Part shown: piece after piece, positions 26,079 through 35,066 of the stretch
Numbering within the stretch: the first letter of the stretch is position 1
Layout of the letters: each line of letters begins with the position of its first letter
Assembly: GCF_007904085.1 (NCBI RefSeq)
Contig: NZ_CP042326.1
Coordinates: 1,116,001-1,180,000, forward strand
Reading direction: 5' to 3'
Origin: Euhalothece natronophila Z-M001
GTDB taxonomy: Bacteria > Cyanobacteriota > Cyanobacteriia > Cyanobacteriales > Rubidibacteraceae
Length of the DNA: 64,000 nt
Notes under the pieces: generated by a model
The model's input: the letters and a program-made list of their open reading frames with translations, nothing else
The model's database searches: none
Told to the model about the DNA's origin: nothing
Position numbers and translations under genes: made by a program

Positions 26079-29000
26079 ATGACCGAAACAACCCTACCCA
26101 GTCAATACGATCCTTCAACCACTGAAGCCAAGTGGCAGGAATTTTGGGATCAAAAGCAAGTTTTTGAAGCAAATCCTGAAAAAGGCGGAAAACCTTTCTG
26201 CATTGTCATTCCTCCGCCCAATGTAACGGGAAGTTTGCACATGGGACACGCTTTTAATACGGCGTTGATTGATGTGTTGGTTCGCTATCATCGAATGTGT
26301 GGGGATAATACCCTGTGTTTACCGGGAACGGATCATGCTAGTATTGCAGTACAGGCAATTATTGATAAGCAGTTAAAAGAAGAAGGGTTAACTCGCTTTG
26401 ATATTGGACGAGAGAAGTTTTTAGAACGCGCTTGGCAATGGCGAGAAGAATCTGGCGGTAGTATTGTTAATCAGTTAAAACGGTTAGGGTTATCTGCGGA
26501 TTGGTCGCGAGAACGCTTCACTATGGATGAGGGGTTATCGAATGCGGTGCGAACTGCCTTTATCAAGTTATATGAAGAAGGCTTGATCTATCGCGGCAAA
26601 TATATGGTGAATTGGTGTCCAGCCTCTCGTTCGGCAATTTCTGATTTAGAGGTGGAAAATAAAGAGGTTAATGGACATCTCTGGCAGTTTCGTTATCCTC
26701 TCAGTGATGGCAGTGGGGCAGTTGAAGTGGCGACAACACGCCCAGAAACCATGTTAGGGGATACAGCCGTGGCGGTTAATCCCAATGATGAACGTTATCA
26801 AAACCTGATTGGGAAAACGGTTACGTTACCTTTAATGGGACGGGAGATTCCCATTATTGCTGATGAATATGTGGACTCCTCTTTTGGAACTGGCTGTGTC
26901 AAGATTACCCCTGCCCATGATCCCAATGACTTTGCGATGGGAGAACGCCATGATCTGCCCTTTATTACGGTGATGAATGAGGATGGAACGATTAATGACA
27001 ATGGTGGGGAGTTTTCTGGGCAAGATCGCTTTGAAGCACGACAAAATGTGGTGAAGCGATTAGAGGAAGAAGGCTGTTTAGTCAAAGTTGAGGATTATGT
27101 TTCCACTTTACCTTACAGCGATCGCGGCAAAGTTCCCATTGAACCTCTCATCTCTACCCAATGGTTTGTCAAAATTGATCCATTAGCGAAAAAAGCCCTC
27201 AACTGTCTTGATCAAGAAAATTCTCCCTATTTTGTTCCCCAACGTTGGAAGAAAGTTTATCGAGATTGGTTAGTAAAACTGAAGGATTGGTGTATTTCTC
27301 GACAACTCTGGTGGGGACATCAAATTCCTGCTTGGTATGTTATTAGCGAAACCGAGGGGCAAATTACTGATGAAACGCCCTATTTTGTTGCCCACAGTGA
27401 GGAAGAAGCCAGAGAAAAAGCAGTTCAACAGTATGGGGAAAACATCGAATTACAACAGGATGCTGATGCCTTAGATACGTGGTTTTCGTCGGGGTTATGG
27501 CCCTTTTCTACCTTAGGATGGCCCAACGCAAACCAAGACTTAGAAACTTATTTCCCGAATACCACGCTTGTTACAGGGTTTGACATTATCTTTTTCTGGG
27601 TAGCGCGAATGACCATGATGTCAGGGCATTTTATGGGGGAAATGCCGTTCCGAGATGTATATATTCATGGCTTAGTTCGCGATGAAAATGGGAAGAAGAT
27701 GTCGAAGTCAGCAGGAAATGGCATTGATCCCCTATTATTGATTCAAAAATATGGCGCAGATGCCCTCCGTTATACGCTAATTCGAGAAGTAACAGGCGCA
27801 GGGCAGGATATTAGTTTACAATACAACCGCGAAACTGACGAGTCTAGTTCAGTAGAGGCTTCTCGGAATTTTGCTAATAAGCTGTGGAATGCCTCTCGGT
27901 TTGTGTTTATGAATTTAGACGGGAAAACGCCTCAACAGTTAGGAAGCCCTGATCTAGAAAAATTAGAAAACAGCGATCGCTGGATTTTATCTCGCTTTAA
28001 TCAAATTACAAAAACTACCCGTGAAAATATTGATCATTATGGTTTAGGAGAAGCGGCTCAAGGATTATATGATTTTATTTGGGGGGACTTCTGTGACTGG
28101 TATATTGAATTAGTCAAATCCCGTCTTAATGATAAAAATAATCCTGAATCCCGTCTGATTGCCCAACAAACGCTAGGCTATGTTTTGGAAGGAATTTTGA
28201 AACTTCTCCATCCGTTTATGCCTCATGTTACCGAAGAAATTTGGCAGACATTAACTGAACGTTCTGATGAAACTTTAGCTTTACAAGCCTATCCTGAAGT
28301 GGATGAATTACTTTATGAAAAAGAGACTTCTGCTACTTCTGGAGAGACAGAATCAACAATTCAGCAACAAGTAAAACAGCAACTCAATCGCTTAACCAAA
28401 CAGGTTAATCAGTCTGCAATTAAAACAGTTGGCATTGCCATTTTAGGGATATTTGCCATTAATTTCGTCTTTGCTTTTCTATCAGCTTTAGAGCAATTTC
28501 CATTATTACCCAGTTTCTTAAAAATTGTCGGATTAATTTATACAGGTTGGTTTGGTTATCGCTATCTTTTAACCCAGCCAAAACGCCAAGAATTAAGAGA
28601 GATTTGGCAAAATACGAAAGCAGAACTTTTAGGTTCTAATTCTGCGATTTCTAATTTCTTTACTTCCAAAAATACACTGATTAATGAAGAGCTAGAAAAA
28701 GAATTTGAGTTGACGTTTGCCACCATTCGTGCCATTCGTAACCTACGGGCGGAAGCTGAAATTAAGCCAGGCGTGAAAGTAGATGTCATTTTGCAAAGTG
28801 AAAATGAACAGGAACGAACAATTTTAAGTAAGGGAGAAACCTATATTAAAGACTTAGCCAAAGTAGAAAATCTCACCATTACCCCTGAGTTATCAGAAGA
28901 TCAACAGCAAAAAGTCATTGCTAGTGTCGTGGGAACAGTCCAAGTCTTAATTCCCTTAGCAGGGGTTGTGGATGTGGAAGTTTTACGCTCGAAATTAGAG

Positions 29001-29168
29001 AAAAATCTCAAGAAAGTCGAGGAAGATGTGCAATCTTTAGAAGGGCGCTTAAGTAACGAAAACTTTGTGAATAAAGCCCCGGCAGAAGTGGTTCAAGGGG
29101 CGCGAGATTCTCTAGCAGAAGCTCAGAAACAACAGTCTATTTTACAAGAACGATTGAACAAATTATGA
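26079..29168 (+). CDS. valS: valyl-tRNA synthetase with membrane CAAD domain
   Basis: Class Ia synthetase charging tRNA-Val. HMGH (residues 54-57) and KMSKS (540-544) are the ATP motifs; the editing domain spans roughly 190-350. Between the anticodon-binding domain and the C-terminal part lies an insert of about 100 residues (roughly 752-850) with two hydrophobic helices ([18 protein letters not shown] and [18 protein letters not shown]). This is the CAAD domain known from some cyanobacterial synthetases and shown to anchor them to thylakoid membranes. The protein ends with the usual ValRS coiled coil (about 970-1029). At 1029 residues it is some 100 longer than a plain ValRS, which the CAAD insert explains. 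Its stop overlaps a GNAT fragment (ATGA). Confidence 0.95.
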   Translation: MTETTLPSQYDPSTTEAKWQEFWDQKQVFEANPEKGGKPFCIVIPPPNVTGSLHMGHAFNTALIDVLVRYHRMCGDNTLCLPGTDHASIAVQAIIDKQLKEEGLTRFDIGREKFLERAWQWREESGGSIVNQLKRLGLSADWSRERFTMDEGLSNAVRTAFIKLYEEGLIYRGKYMVNWCPASRSAISDLEVENKEVNGHLWQFRYPLSDGSGAVEVATTRPETMLGDTAVAVNPNDERYQNLIGKTVTLPLMGREIPIIADEYVDSSFGTGCVKITPAHDPNDFAMGERHDLPFITVMNEDGTINDNGGEFSGQDRFEARQNVVKRLEEEGCLVKVEDYVSTLPYSDRGKVPIEPLISTQWFVKIDPLAKKALNCLDQENSPYFVPQRWKKVYRDWLVKLKDWCISRQLWWGHQIPAWYVISETEGQITDETPYFVAHSEEEAREKAVQQYGENIELQQDADALDTWFSSGLWPFSTLGWPNANQDLETYFPNTTLVTGFDIIFFWVARMTMMSGHFMGEMPFRDVYIHGLVRDENGKKMSKSAGNGIDPLLLIQKYGADALRYTLIREVTGAGQDISLQYNRETDESSSVEASRNFANKLWNASRFVFMNLDGKTPQQLGSPDLEKLENSDRWILSRFNQITKTTRENIDHYGLGEAAQGLYDFIWGDFCDWYIELVKSRLNDKNNPESRLIAQQTLGYVLEGILKLLHPFMPHVTEEIWQTLTERSDETLALQAYPEVDELLYEKETSATSGETESTIQQQVKQQLNRLTKQVNQSAIKTVGIAILGIFAINFVFAFLSALEQFPLLPSFLKIVGLIYTGWFGYRYLLTQPKRQELREIWQNTKAELLGSNSAISNFFTSKNTLINEELEKEFELTFATIRAIRNLRAEAEIKPGVKVDVILQSENEQERTILSKGETYIKDLAKVENLTITPELSEDQQQKVIASVVGTVQVLIPLAGVVDVEVLRSKLEKNLKKVEEDVQSLEGRLSNENFVNKAPAEVVQGARDSLAEAQKQQSILQERLNKL

Positions 29169-29278
29169 ATGATACTGCTTGGCAAATTCGGGCAGCCACT
29201 CGTAAAGATGTTGTTGCCATTATGAACTTAATTAAAGCGCTCGCTGCTTATGAAAATCTCTCTTTTGATGTAGGGTAA
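29165..29278 (+). pseudogene. N-terminal fragment of a GNAT acetyltransferase gene
   Basis: 37 codons starting with an ATG that overlaps the valS stop: the peptide [20 protein letters not shown] then LIKALAAYENLSFDV is the usual start of a diamine-type GNAT N-acetyltransferase. The frame stops just after DVG, where inserted sequence begins. The matching C-terminus appears at 30543-30650. The acetyl-CoA binding core is missing, so the gene is dead. Confidence 0.78.
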
Positions 29279-29341
29279 GATAAGTGATCCTACCTTAAGG
29301 AGGTGAGAGTGATGATATTCTTAAATTAATTTGGAGGTGAA

Positions 29342-29560
29342 ATGATGACAGATACAATGATTTCTCTTTCAGAAGAAAGCCAAGCTAAATTACGCCAGTT
29401 AGCTCAAGAAAAAGGAAAAACCCCGTCAGAAGTAATAGAAGAAATGATTCATTTTTACCTGACTCATCAAACTCAAAAAGTTCCCAAATCTTTGGGGAAA
29501 GGACAAAGCAATTTATCTGATTTATCAGAACGAGTTGATGAACTCTTATGGCAGGATTAA
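29342..29560 (+). CDS. ribbon-helix-helix antitoxin
   Basis: 72-residue protein with a strand-helix-helix N-terminus (MISLSEESQAKLRQLAQEKG, then KTPSEVIEEMIHFYL) characteristic of CopG/RHH DNA-binding antitoxins; the polar C-terminal part should bind and neutralise the toxin. A strong Shine-Dalgarno (GGAGGTGA) precedes tandem ATG codons at 29342 and 29345. It overlaps the downstream PIN toxin gene by 13 bases, the usual arrangement for VapBC-type modules. The complex would repress its own promoter in 29279-29341. Confidence 0.82.
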   Translation: MMTDTMISLSEESQAKLRQLAQEKGKTPSEVIEEMIHFYLTHQTQKVPKSLGKGQSNLSDLSERVDELLWQD

Positions 29561-29967
29561 CCAAAGTGCTGGCAGATACGGGAGGGATTATTGCTTTATT
29601 AGATGTGAGCGACAAAAATCACTCTGCTGTTGCTGATGTGGTTCTTCATTCACAAATGATTGTTCCTGCGACTATTTTACCGGAAGTCGATTATTTAGTA
29701 ACGAAATATCTGGGGGAGGAAGTATCTCGGTTATTTTTTGAAGATTTAGTTGAGGGAACGTTTGAATATATCGGGTTAGACTCGTCGGCTTTACCCTCAG
29801 TCTTAAATCGAATGACTCGTTATGCTGATCTCCCCATTGGCTTTGTTGATGCTAGTCTTGCTGTTCTGGCAGATGAACAAGAAATTCAGAACATATTGAC
29901 GTTAGATCGTCGTCATTTTTCAGTCATTCGCTCAGAGCGTTATCAGGCTTTCCAACTATTACCTTAA
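29548..29967 (+). CDS. PIN-domain toxin (VapC-like)
   Basis: 139-residue PIN-domain ribonuclease. The first acidic residue is in VLADTGGIIALLD, a conserved Glu in ATILPEVDYLV, and the later acidic pair in GFVDASLAVLAD and ILTLDRRHFSVI. All four usual acidic positions are present, so it should be active. Upstream antitoxin gene overlaps by 13 bases. The module sits inside a split GNAT acetyltransferase gene. Confidence 0.88.
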   Translation: MAGLTKVLADTGGIIALLDVSDKNHSAVADVVLHSQMIVPATILPEVDYLVTKYLGEEVSRLFFEDLVEGTFEYIGLDSSALPSVLNRMTRYADLPIGFVDASLAVLADEQEIQNILTLDRRHFSVIRSERYQAFQLLP

Positions 29968-30063
29968 CAACAACCAAGCAAATAACAAGATCAAACAATG
30001 GATGAATTGGGGCAAGAAATAGTACAAGCTGCTCAGTACAGGACAAAAAATGAGAAGAGGGGC

Positions 30064-30303
30064 TCAAGGTTCTCGCGTCCAAAGCCCTCTATTAATATGT
30101 CGTGAAAATTGAGCTTGCAGTTGATGAGACTGCCCTTTGATTTGTCCTAAGCTGTACATTACCTCAGCTAGACAAGCATCTGTAGTCACCAAGAAATTAA
30201 TAGAAGTATCCTGAAAAAAGTCTAAAATTGGTTGGTGATATTGATCCCGCTGATTATAGAAGGAAATTAAGGGACCTGCATCAATTAAGGCAGTATTTTC
30301 CAT
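30064..30303 (-). pseudogene. PIN-domain toxin gene, C-terminus missing
   Basis: 79 residues with the PIN opening MENTALIDAGPLISFYNQRD and the helix with DACLAEVMYSLGQI, ending after SRHINRGLWTREP. A complete PIN domain has some 50 more residues including the D-x-S/D-A-x-L acidic pair, which are not found in the following bases on this strand. It is probably truncated by the arrival of the first toxin-antitoxin module, to which it is convergent. Coupled to a short antitoxin gene by a 1-base TAATG overlap. Confidence 0.7.
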
Positions 30304-30470
30304 TAACTTTCACGGGATTGATGGCGTTCGTTTACAGCTTTATGGGCGTTTTCTTTCCGAACTTCTCGCTCTGATAAATTAAAAGAACCTTGACCAAAAA
30401 CAATGTCTTCTTGTGCTAAACGTTCACCGATCGTTTTGGTTTGTTGCTTTTTAGTTTGCTTACTACTCAA
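30303..30470 (-). CDS. small antitoxin-like protein (55 aa)
   Basis: 55 codons from a TTG at 30470 to a TAA whose last base is the first base of the toxin ATG. The product begins SSKQTKKQQTKTIGERLAQE and continues DIVFGQGSFNLSEREVRKEN; it is small, charged and helical, as expected for an antitoxin of the module with the truncated PIN toxin. No DNA-binding fold can be assigned with confidence. The TTG start and lack of a good Shine-Dalgarno make the exact N-terminus uncertain. Confidence 0.6.
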   Translation of the reverse strand: MSSKQTKKQQTKTIGERLAQEDIVFGQGSFNLSEREVRKENAHKAVNERHQSRES

Positions 30471-30542
30471 TTTTTAGCTTTCTAAAGTTACTACTAACGC
30501 TATTCTACTACAGGCAAGTAATTAGGAGGGAAAAGTCTTCTG

Positions 30543-30650
30543 GCGATCGCGTTTTATGAGAAAATGGGAGCGAAGGTATTACCAGATTGGCGGACTTGTC
30601 GCATTAGTGGTAATGCCATTGCTCAACTTGCCAAGGAGAAAAAAACATGA
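30543..30650 (+). pseudogene. C-terminal fragment of the split GNAT gene
   Basis: In-frame codons AIAFYEKMGAKVLPDWRTCR followed by ISGNAIAQL and a Lys-rich tail, the characteristic end of diamine-type GNAT acetyltransferases (residues FYEKMGA contact acetyl-CoA). No start codon serves it. It is separated by about 1.26 kb from the matching N-terminal fragment. Its stop overlaps the next gene's start (ATGA), which shows the original gene order valS-GNAT-small gene. Confidence 0.8.
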
Positions 30651-30853
30651 CGATTTGGATTAACGAGCAAATTGATCCCTCAGGCTTAATTCATGCTTGC
30701 ATTGCTTCCTGTAATGAAAAGGCAGCCCAAGAGTGTCATCAGTCTTTTCAAGAGAACCTGACAGAAAGTCAAAAGGAACAAGGCTGGGTGGCGAGACTGC
30801 GAACAGTTGATTCTTGGGAGGAAGTACCAGTGAATGCCCTTAAACTTAACTAG
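30647..30853 (+). CDS. conserved hypothetical protein, 68 aa
   Basis: Small soluble protein (MTIWINEQIDPSGLIHACIA, then NEKAAQECHQSF and a C-terminal WVARLRTVDSWEEVPVNAL). I recognise it only as a conserved short cyanobacterial protein with no function I can defend. Two Cys-rich spots (HACIASC) could matter. The start overlaps the GNAT remnant's stop, so it was once translationally coupled to the acetyltransferase and is now left without its original upstream gene. Confidence 0.65.
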   Translation: MTIWINEQIDPSGLIHACIASCNEKAAQECHQSFQENLTESQKEQGWVARLRTVDSWEEVPVNALKLN

Positions 30854-30901
30854 GCTTGCTTACTTGAGGCATTTTTCAACTGTGAATTAATGAGAACTTA
30901 A

Positions 30902-31675
30902 CTAATGGCTACTGCCATTTCCATTATGATTTTCGTTGCTAATTTTGAAGATTGTTTTTAGCGCAGACAGGTTTGATGTATTCATCGTTGAAGTAGGTGA
31001 AGACTCATTTTGATGGCTTCCTTGCTGTTGAGTTTGGGGAGTAAGAGAGGCAGTAGGGCTAACAATACCAGCAGAAATTAGTACCTTAAATGCTTCTTCT
31101 ACAGAAATTTGTAAGTTAATTACTTCCTCTTCTGGCACCATGGCATACCAGCCTGTGGTAGGGTTAGGCGTTGTCGGAATAAATAAACTTAACATTGGTT
31201 TAGCCAGATGAGACTGGAACTGAGGGCTAACTTTTCCCGTCACAAAAGCAAGCGTCCATAACCCAGGGCGAGGATATTCCAGCATCACTACCCGCCGAAA
31301 TTTACTTTTCGAGTCTTGTAAAAGAGTTTCGAGAAGTTGTTTGAGGGTTTTATAAACTGAACCTGCAAGCGGAATTGCTTGTAAAATCTGTTCCCCGACA
31401 TCTAATAACCAGCGTCCGGCAATATTTCGCGCCATTAAGCCAATAAATAAGATAAATAGCAGAGGAACTGCTAAACCAACTGTAATATTGAGAAGGTTGG
31501 TTAAAATTGGGTGTAAACTGTCAAAAGGATTAAGTTGCTTAGGAATGCGGGTGAGAAAGTTAATAACCCAACTGGCAATAGTAATAGTTAGCCAAATAGT
31601 AGTGGCGAGGGGAATAACCACTAGCAAACCCGCAATTAAGTCATTTTTCAGGCTTTGCTTGAAACGTTCGATCAC
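30902..31675 (-). CDS. DUF502 family membrane protein
   Basis: 257 residues. Two transmembrane helices near the N-terminus (DLIAGLLVVIPLATTIWLT and VGLAVPLLFILFIGLMAR) followed by the DUF502 soluble segment: GEQILQAIPLAGSVYKTLKQ, RRVVMLEYPRPGLWTLAFVTG and FIPTTPNPTTGWYAMVPEE. The last 50 residues are Ser/Thr/Gln/Asn-rich and probably disordered. Start codon GTG. Function of the family is unknown; homologues are sometimes linked to membrane organisation. Confidence 0.88.
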   Translation of the reverse strand: MIERFKQSLKNDLIAGLLVVIPLATTIWLTITIASWVINFLTRIPKQLNPFDSLHPILTNLLNITVGLAVPLLFILFIGLMARNIAGRWLLDVGEQILQAIPLAGSVYKTLKQLLETLLQDSKSKFRRVVMLEYPRPGLWTLAFVTGKVSPQFQSHLAKPMLSLFIPTTPNPTTGWYAMVPEEEVINLQISVEEAFKVLISAGIVSPTASLTPQTQQQGSHQNESSPTSTMNTSNLSALKTIFKISNENHNGNGSSH

Positions 31676-31885
31676 AGAGCGTCGAATCTCCTTACCGATT
31701 TTATGAGTAATGTCATTAATGATTAAGACAGAGTAACATTTGACTAGACTGACTGCATAAAATAAGTTTCTTGGTCAGCTTTGTAAAAAAATATTACACC
31801 TATTCACATTATGCCACTGTTAAAACTTTTTTGGGATAAGTCACAAAATAGTATAACTAGCAACATCTATTTTAACATTTTTACT

Positions 31886-32890
31886 CTAAGGATGATTAAG
31901 CCCATTCAAGTACCCTGCTACTTGACGCAGTGTTGTCACTCCATAAATATCCTTGGAAAATAAGGGAACTGTAATTTGGGGAAGGTGCCGAAACTGCTGT
32001 TGAATCTCCTCTAGATATCCTGCTTCTTGCACCCGACGCTTCTCAAACCAATCCCCTAGCGGTTGTTGAGGCAATACTCGATTAATGACCATACCGGCTA
32101 ATGGAATGTCATTGTCTTGAAGAGATTGCAGTGCTTTTTGACTTTCGAGAATTGGTAATCGCTCTGGAATTAAGACTAAAACAAAGGCAGTAGTTTGAGG
32201 CTCTAGTAAGAGGCGACGCGCTCGATAAAAGCGACGTTGGCGCTCAGTGAGAATCTGCCGAATTTTTTCAGTGCGTTCGTCTGTTTGTTTCTCCTCTGCT
32301 AATAATGCTTTGCCATCCCCAAGTTGACGGAATCGTTTGTCTAATTGGGCAGAACGCTCACGATGGCTGAGTAAACCATCAACCCAAGTTGACATAAGTT
32401 GCGGTAGAGAGAGTAAACGTAAGGTGTGTCCAGTAGGAGCAGTATCAAAAACAATCGTATCGTAGTTATTGAGACCCTTTTCCATCAGGGAAGTAATCCG
32501 CTCTAGCAGCGCAGCCTCAAGAGAGCCTGGGGCTTGACGGGTTAAATTCATCTGGTGATCAATTTCGCTATATAAAGCTGGTTTAACTAAGCTACGTAGG
32601 TTTTGTTTTACAGTAGCAATGTATCGGTCTGCTTCAGATTCTGGATCAATTTCTACGCCCCAAAGGTTGGATGTTAGAGGAGACTCGCGATCGCCTATAG
32701 AGGTTTCAAAAATATCGGCAAGGGAATGGGCGGGATCAGTTGAAACTACTAAACATCGACGACCTTGATCCGCTGCAATCAGGGATAAGGCGGCGGCTGT
32801 GGTGGTTTTCCCCACTCCTCCTTTGCCCCCAACAAAAATTAAGCGTTGGTTGTCTAGATTTAAAGTTTTCCAACGAGGAGTAGTTGTCAT
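31886..32890 (-). CDS. ArsA/Get3-type anion-transporting ATPase
   Basis: P-loop ATPase of the ArsA/TRC40/Get3 group. Deviant Walker A GGKGGVGKTTTAAALS, switch I VVSTDPAHSLADIF and switch II VFDTAPTGHTLRLLSLP. Single-domain form (334 residues) as in Get3, without a CxxC zinc motif. In bacteria many such proteins are not arsenic pumps. Here it lies directly after the cory-CC-star gene and cstA, on the same strand, so an energy or chaperone role for that transporter cluster is a reasonable inference. No arsenic genes are nearby. Confidence 0.85.
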   Translation of the reverse strand: MTTTPRWKTLNLDNQRLIFVGGKGGVGKTTTAAALSLIAADQGRRCLVVSTDPAHSLADIFETSIGDRESPLTSNLWGVEIDPESEADRYIATVKQNLRSLVKPALYSEIDHQMNLTRQAPGSLEAALLERITSLMEKGLNNYDTIVFDTAPTGHTLRLLSLPQLMSTWVDGLLSHRERSAQLDKRFRQLGDGKALLAEEKQTDERTEKIRQILTERQRRFYRARRLLLEPQTTAFVLVLIPERLPILESQKALQSLQDNDIPLAGMVINRVLPQQPLGDWFEKRRVQEAGYLEEIQQQFRHLPQITVPLFSKDIYGVTTLRQVAGYLNGLNHP

Positions 32891-32920
32891 GACGATAATC
32901 GATGGTTTCTCATTGCTACC

Positions 32921-33193
32921 CTAGCAACATCGAATTTGCTCTAGGGGGGATTGATCCATGCCCATGCGTTGATGCCACTGGTGGAAATCCTCATAAATTA
33001 AGGGCAAAAGCTCTAAGGTATAAAAACTCACAGGATTAGGAACGCCCATCATTTCTGAGAAAACGAGGAGCATAAACAAGTCATCTTGATCGCGCTTTTC
33101 TCGGGCTAATTCTTGCCGATAAGGAGCTGTATAAAACTCTTTGAGCAGGTACTGGAATTGGCGATACATCTGAACCCAATTAATTGATTGCAT
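32921..33193 (-). CDS. cory-CC-star family protein
   Basis: 90-residue protein ending in two cysteines just before the stop (EQIRCC), the feature that gives the cory-CC-star family its name. Body is helical: VQMYRQFQYLLKEFYTAPYR, then LFMLLVFSEMMGVPNPVSFY and LLPLIYEDFHQW. Lies between cstA (17 bases away) and the ArsA-type ATPase (30 bases away). Short partners of CstA (YbdD-like) exist in other bacteria; this may play the same part. The terminal Cys-Cys could bind a metal or be modified, which is untested. Confidence 0.75.
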   Translation of the reverse strand: MQSINWVQMYRQFQYLLKEFYTAPYRQELAREKRDQDDLFMLLVFSEMMGVPNPVSFYTLELLPLIYEDFHQWHQRMGMDQSPLEQIRCC

Positions 33194-33210
33194 TTTTTGT
33201 ACTCCTTTAC

Positions 33211-34872
33211 TTAGTGGGGAGACGATTCAGTTTGTGCCTCTTTTCTTGCTCGATTAAAGACCAATGCAGACTCTAAAATTACCCAAACTGCAGCAATTAA
33301 AATCAAAATATCTAGAAATAGTAAGAAATAATCGCCATCTATCCAAAATTCGGCTAATTGGAGGAGTAAGGCAAACACGGTCATCAGCAAAACAAATACA
33401 AGTGGGATTAATGTGTACCAATAGGAGCGAGCAAGCTTCACTAGTAAAACACTTATCACTAGTAGGGTTAAGGCTGCCAATAATTGATTAGTTGTGCCAA
33501 ATAAGGGCCAAATGGTCATTCCACCTGTGCCATCAGTACCACCAGCGCCAAAGGCTAATAATAGGCAAGAGAAGATGGCTAAAGCAGTTGATAAATAGCG
33601 ATTGGTTAATGGGGCAATCTGGTAAATTTGTCCCCACTCCTGAATAATGAAGCGTTGTAAGCGCACTGAGGTATCTAAGGTAGTGCTGGCAAACAATACG
33701 GCAATTACGGCTAAAAGGGTGGTCGCAAAGGTGATGGGTAAGCCTAGTCCTTGATTGATTAAGGTAGCGCCTCCTTCAACAAAAGCCCCAACTCCGCTTT
33801 CACCAAAAGATTGGTAAACTTCCTGCCAATCAGCGAAGCTGGCAAATCCTGCTGTTGTTGCCAAAATTGTTGCTAGGGCAAGGGAGCCTTCACCCACTGC
33901 ACCTAAATAACCAACAAAGCGGGAATCGGTTTCTTGATTTAATTGTTTAGCTGATGTTCCCGATGAGACTAAGCCATGAAACCCAGAAATAGCACCGCAA
34001 GCAATGGTGACAAATAATAGAGGAATAATTGGTGGGGCATCAGCTGGTACATTACGATTGAATGCTGGGGCAACAACCTCTGGATTCGCAAATAAAACTC
34101 CTAAGTAAAGTAGCCCTAAGCCAATAAATAATTGTAGAGAGTTGATGAAATCTCGCGGTTGTAGGAGTAGCCACACAGGGAGTAAAGAAGCAATAAAGGC
34201 ATAAGCAAATAATATTAAAATCCATTGTGTCGCCCCTAGTTCGAGGACAGGAGCAATATCACCGAGGTAAACCATGAAATAAAGTACCGTTAATCCCCCT
34301 AGAGAAGGAAATAATAAGCCGACTCCACGACGATACAGCAAATAACCAATTACTACAGCTACCGCGATCGCGCTCCAGGCTGGAAGCACACTACTACCAT
34401 ATTCCACAAATAAATCAGCAATCACAACCGCAAACACGGCATTAACCATCAATAACAACAGGAAAATTACAATCATAAACAGGCTACGTGCCCGTTTCCC
34501 AACTACTTCCTCTGTTAAAGCACCAATGGAACGTCCTTGATTGCGAACACTTGCCCAAAGCGCACCAAAGTCATGTACTCCACCAATAAAAACTGTGCCT
34601 AAAATCACCCACAAAAAGGCAGGTAGCCATCCCCAAATTACCGCGATCGCGGGGCCAACAATTGGTGCGGCTCCAGCTACTGAGGTAAAATGATGACCCC
34701 AGAGGACAAAGGGATGAGTGGGAACATAATCAACTCCATCCTCATAGGTGTGAGCCGGTGTTTCTGCCTGGCTACTGAGACGGTAGATTCGTTTAGCGAT
34801 AAATTTGGAATAAAACCGATAGCCGAGAAAAAAGCTTACCCAGCCAATGACAGCTAGTAGTACCGCATTCAT
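33211..34872 (-). CDS. cstA: carbon starvation protein A (CstA), pyruvate/peptide transporter
   Basis: 553-residue polytopic membrane protein. Diagnostic CstA segments: THPFVLWGHHFTSVAGAAPIVGPAIAVIWGW, in the N-terminal third (only part shown matters: HHFTSVAGAAPIVGP), GGVHDFGALWASVRNQG, and LVSSGTSAKQLNQETD. About 15 hydrophobic stretches are visible. Characterised relatives take up pyruvate (E. coli CstA/BtsT) or peptides. It leads a three-gene minus-strand unit with the cory-CC-star gene and the ArsA-type ATPase. HIP1 octamers are present. What a phototroph imports with it is unknown. Confidence 0.92.
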   Translation of the reverse strand: MNAVLLAVIGWVSFFLGYRFYSKFIAKRIYRLSSQAETPAHTYEDGVDYVPTHPFVLWGHHFTSVAGAAPIVGPAIAVIWGWLPAFLWVILGTVFIGGVHDFGALWASVRNQGRSIGALTEEVVGKRARSLFMIVIFLLLLMVNAVFAVVIADLFVEYGSSVLPAWSAIAVAVVIGYLLYRRGVGLLFPSLGGLTVLYFMVYLGDIAPVLELGATQWILILFAYAFIASLLPVWLLLQPRDFINSLQLFIGLGLLYLGVLFANPEVVAPAFNRNVPADAPPIIPLLFVTIACGAISGFHGLVSSGTSAKQLNQETDSRFVGYLGAVGEGSLALATILATTAGFASFADWQEVYQSFGESGVGAFVEGGATLINQGLGLPITFATTLLAVIAVLFASTTLDTSVRLQRFIIQEWGQIYQIAPLTNRYLSTALAIFSCLLLAFGAGGTDGTGGMTIWPLFGTTNQLLAALTLLVISVLLVKLARSYWYTLIPLVFVLLMTVFALLLQLAEFWIDGDYFLLFLDILILIAAVWVILESALVFNRARKEAQTESSPH

Positions 34873-35066
34873 GATTTTAGTTTAATAAACACCTATACTT
34901 TAAAAATTCTGATGTAGCTTAGAATACCATCATCAATTATGGGCTGCAAATTGCTGAGACGTTTTGTTATATCAGTGGCGATAGGTTTAGAAAACTGTAA
35001 AATTTGTACCAAGAGACGGGGTGAAATCAGAACAGTTGCATCCCAAAAACATCTTTGTGAGGAGTT

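Noticed and set aside
29968-30063. Missing C-terminus of the minus-strand PIN toxin
   Set aside because: No frame on the minus strand continues with a PIN-like acidic pair here; the sequence gives no recognisable protein.
31886-32890. Arsenite efflux ATPase
   Set aside because: No arsB, arsC or arsR nearby and the protein has a single ATPase domain without the arsenite-binding cysteines; the cstA context points elsewhere.
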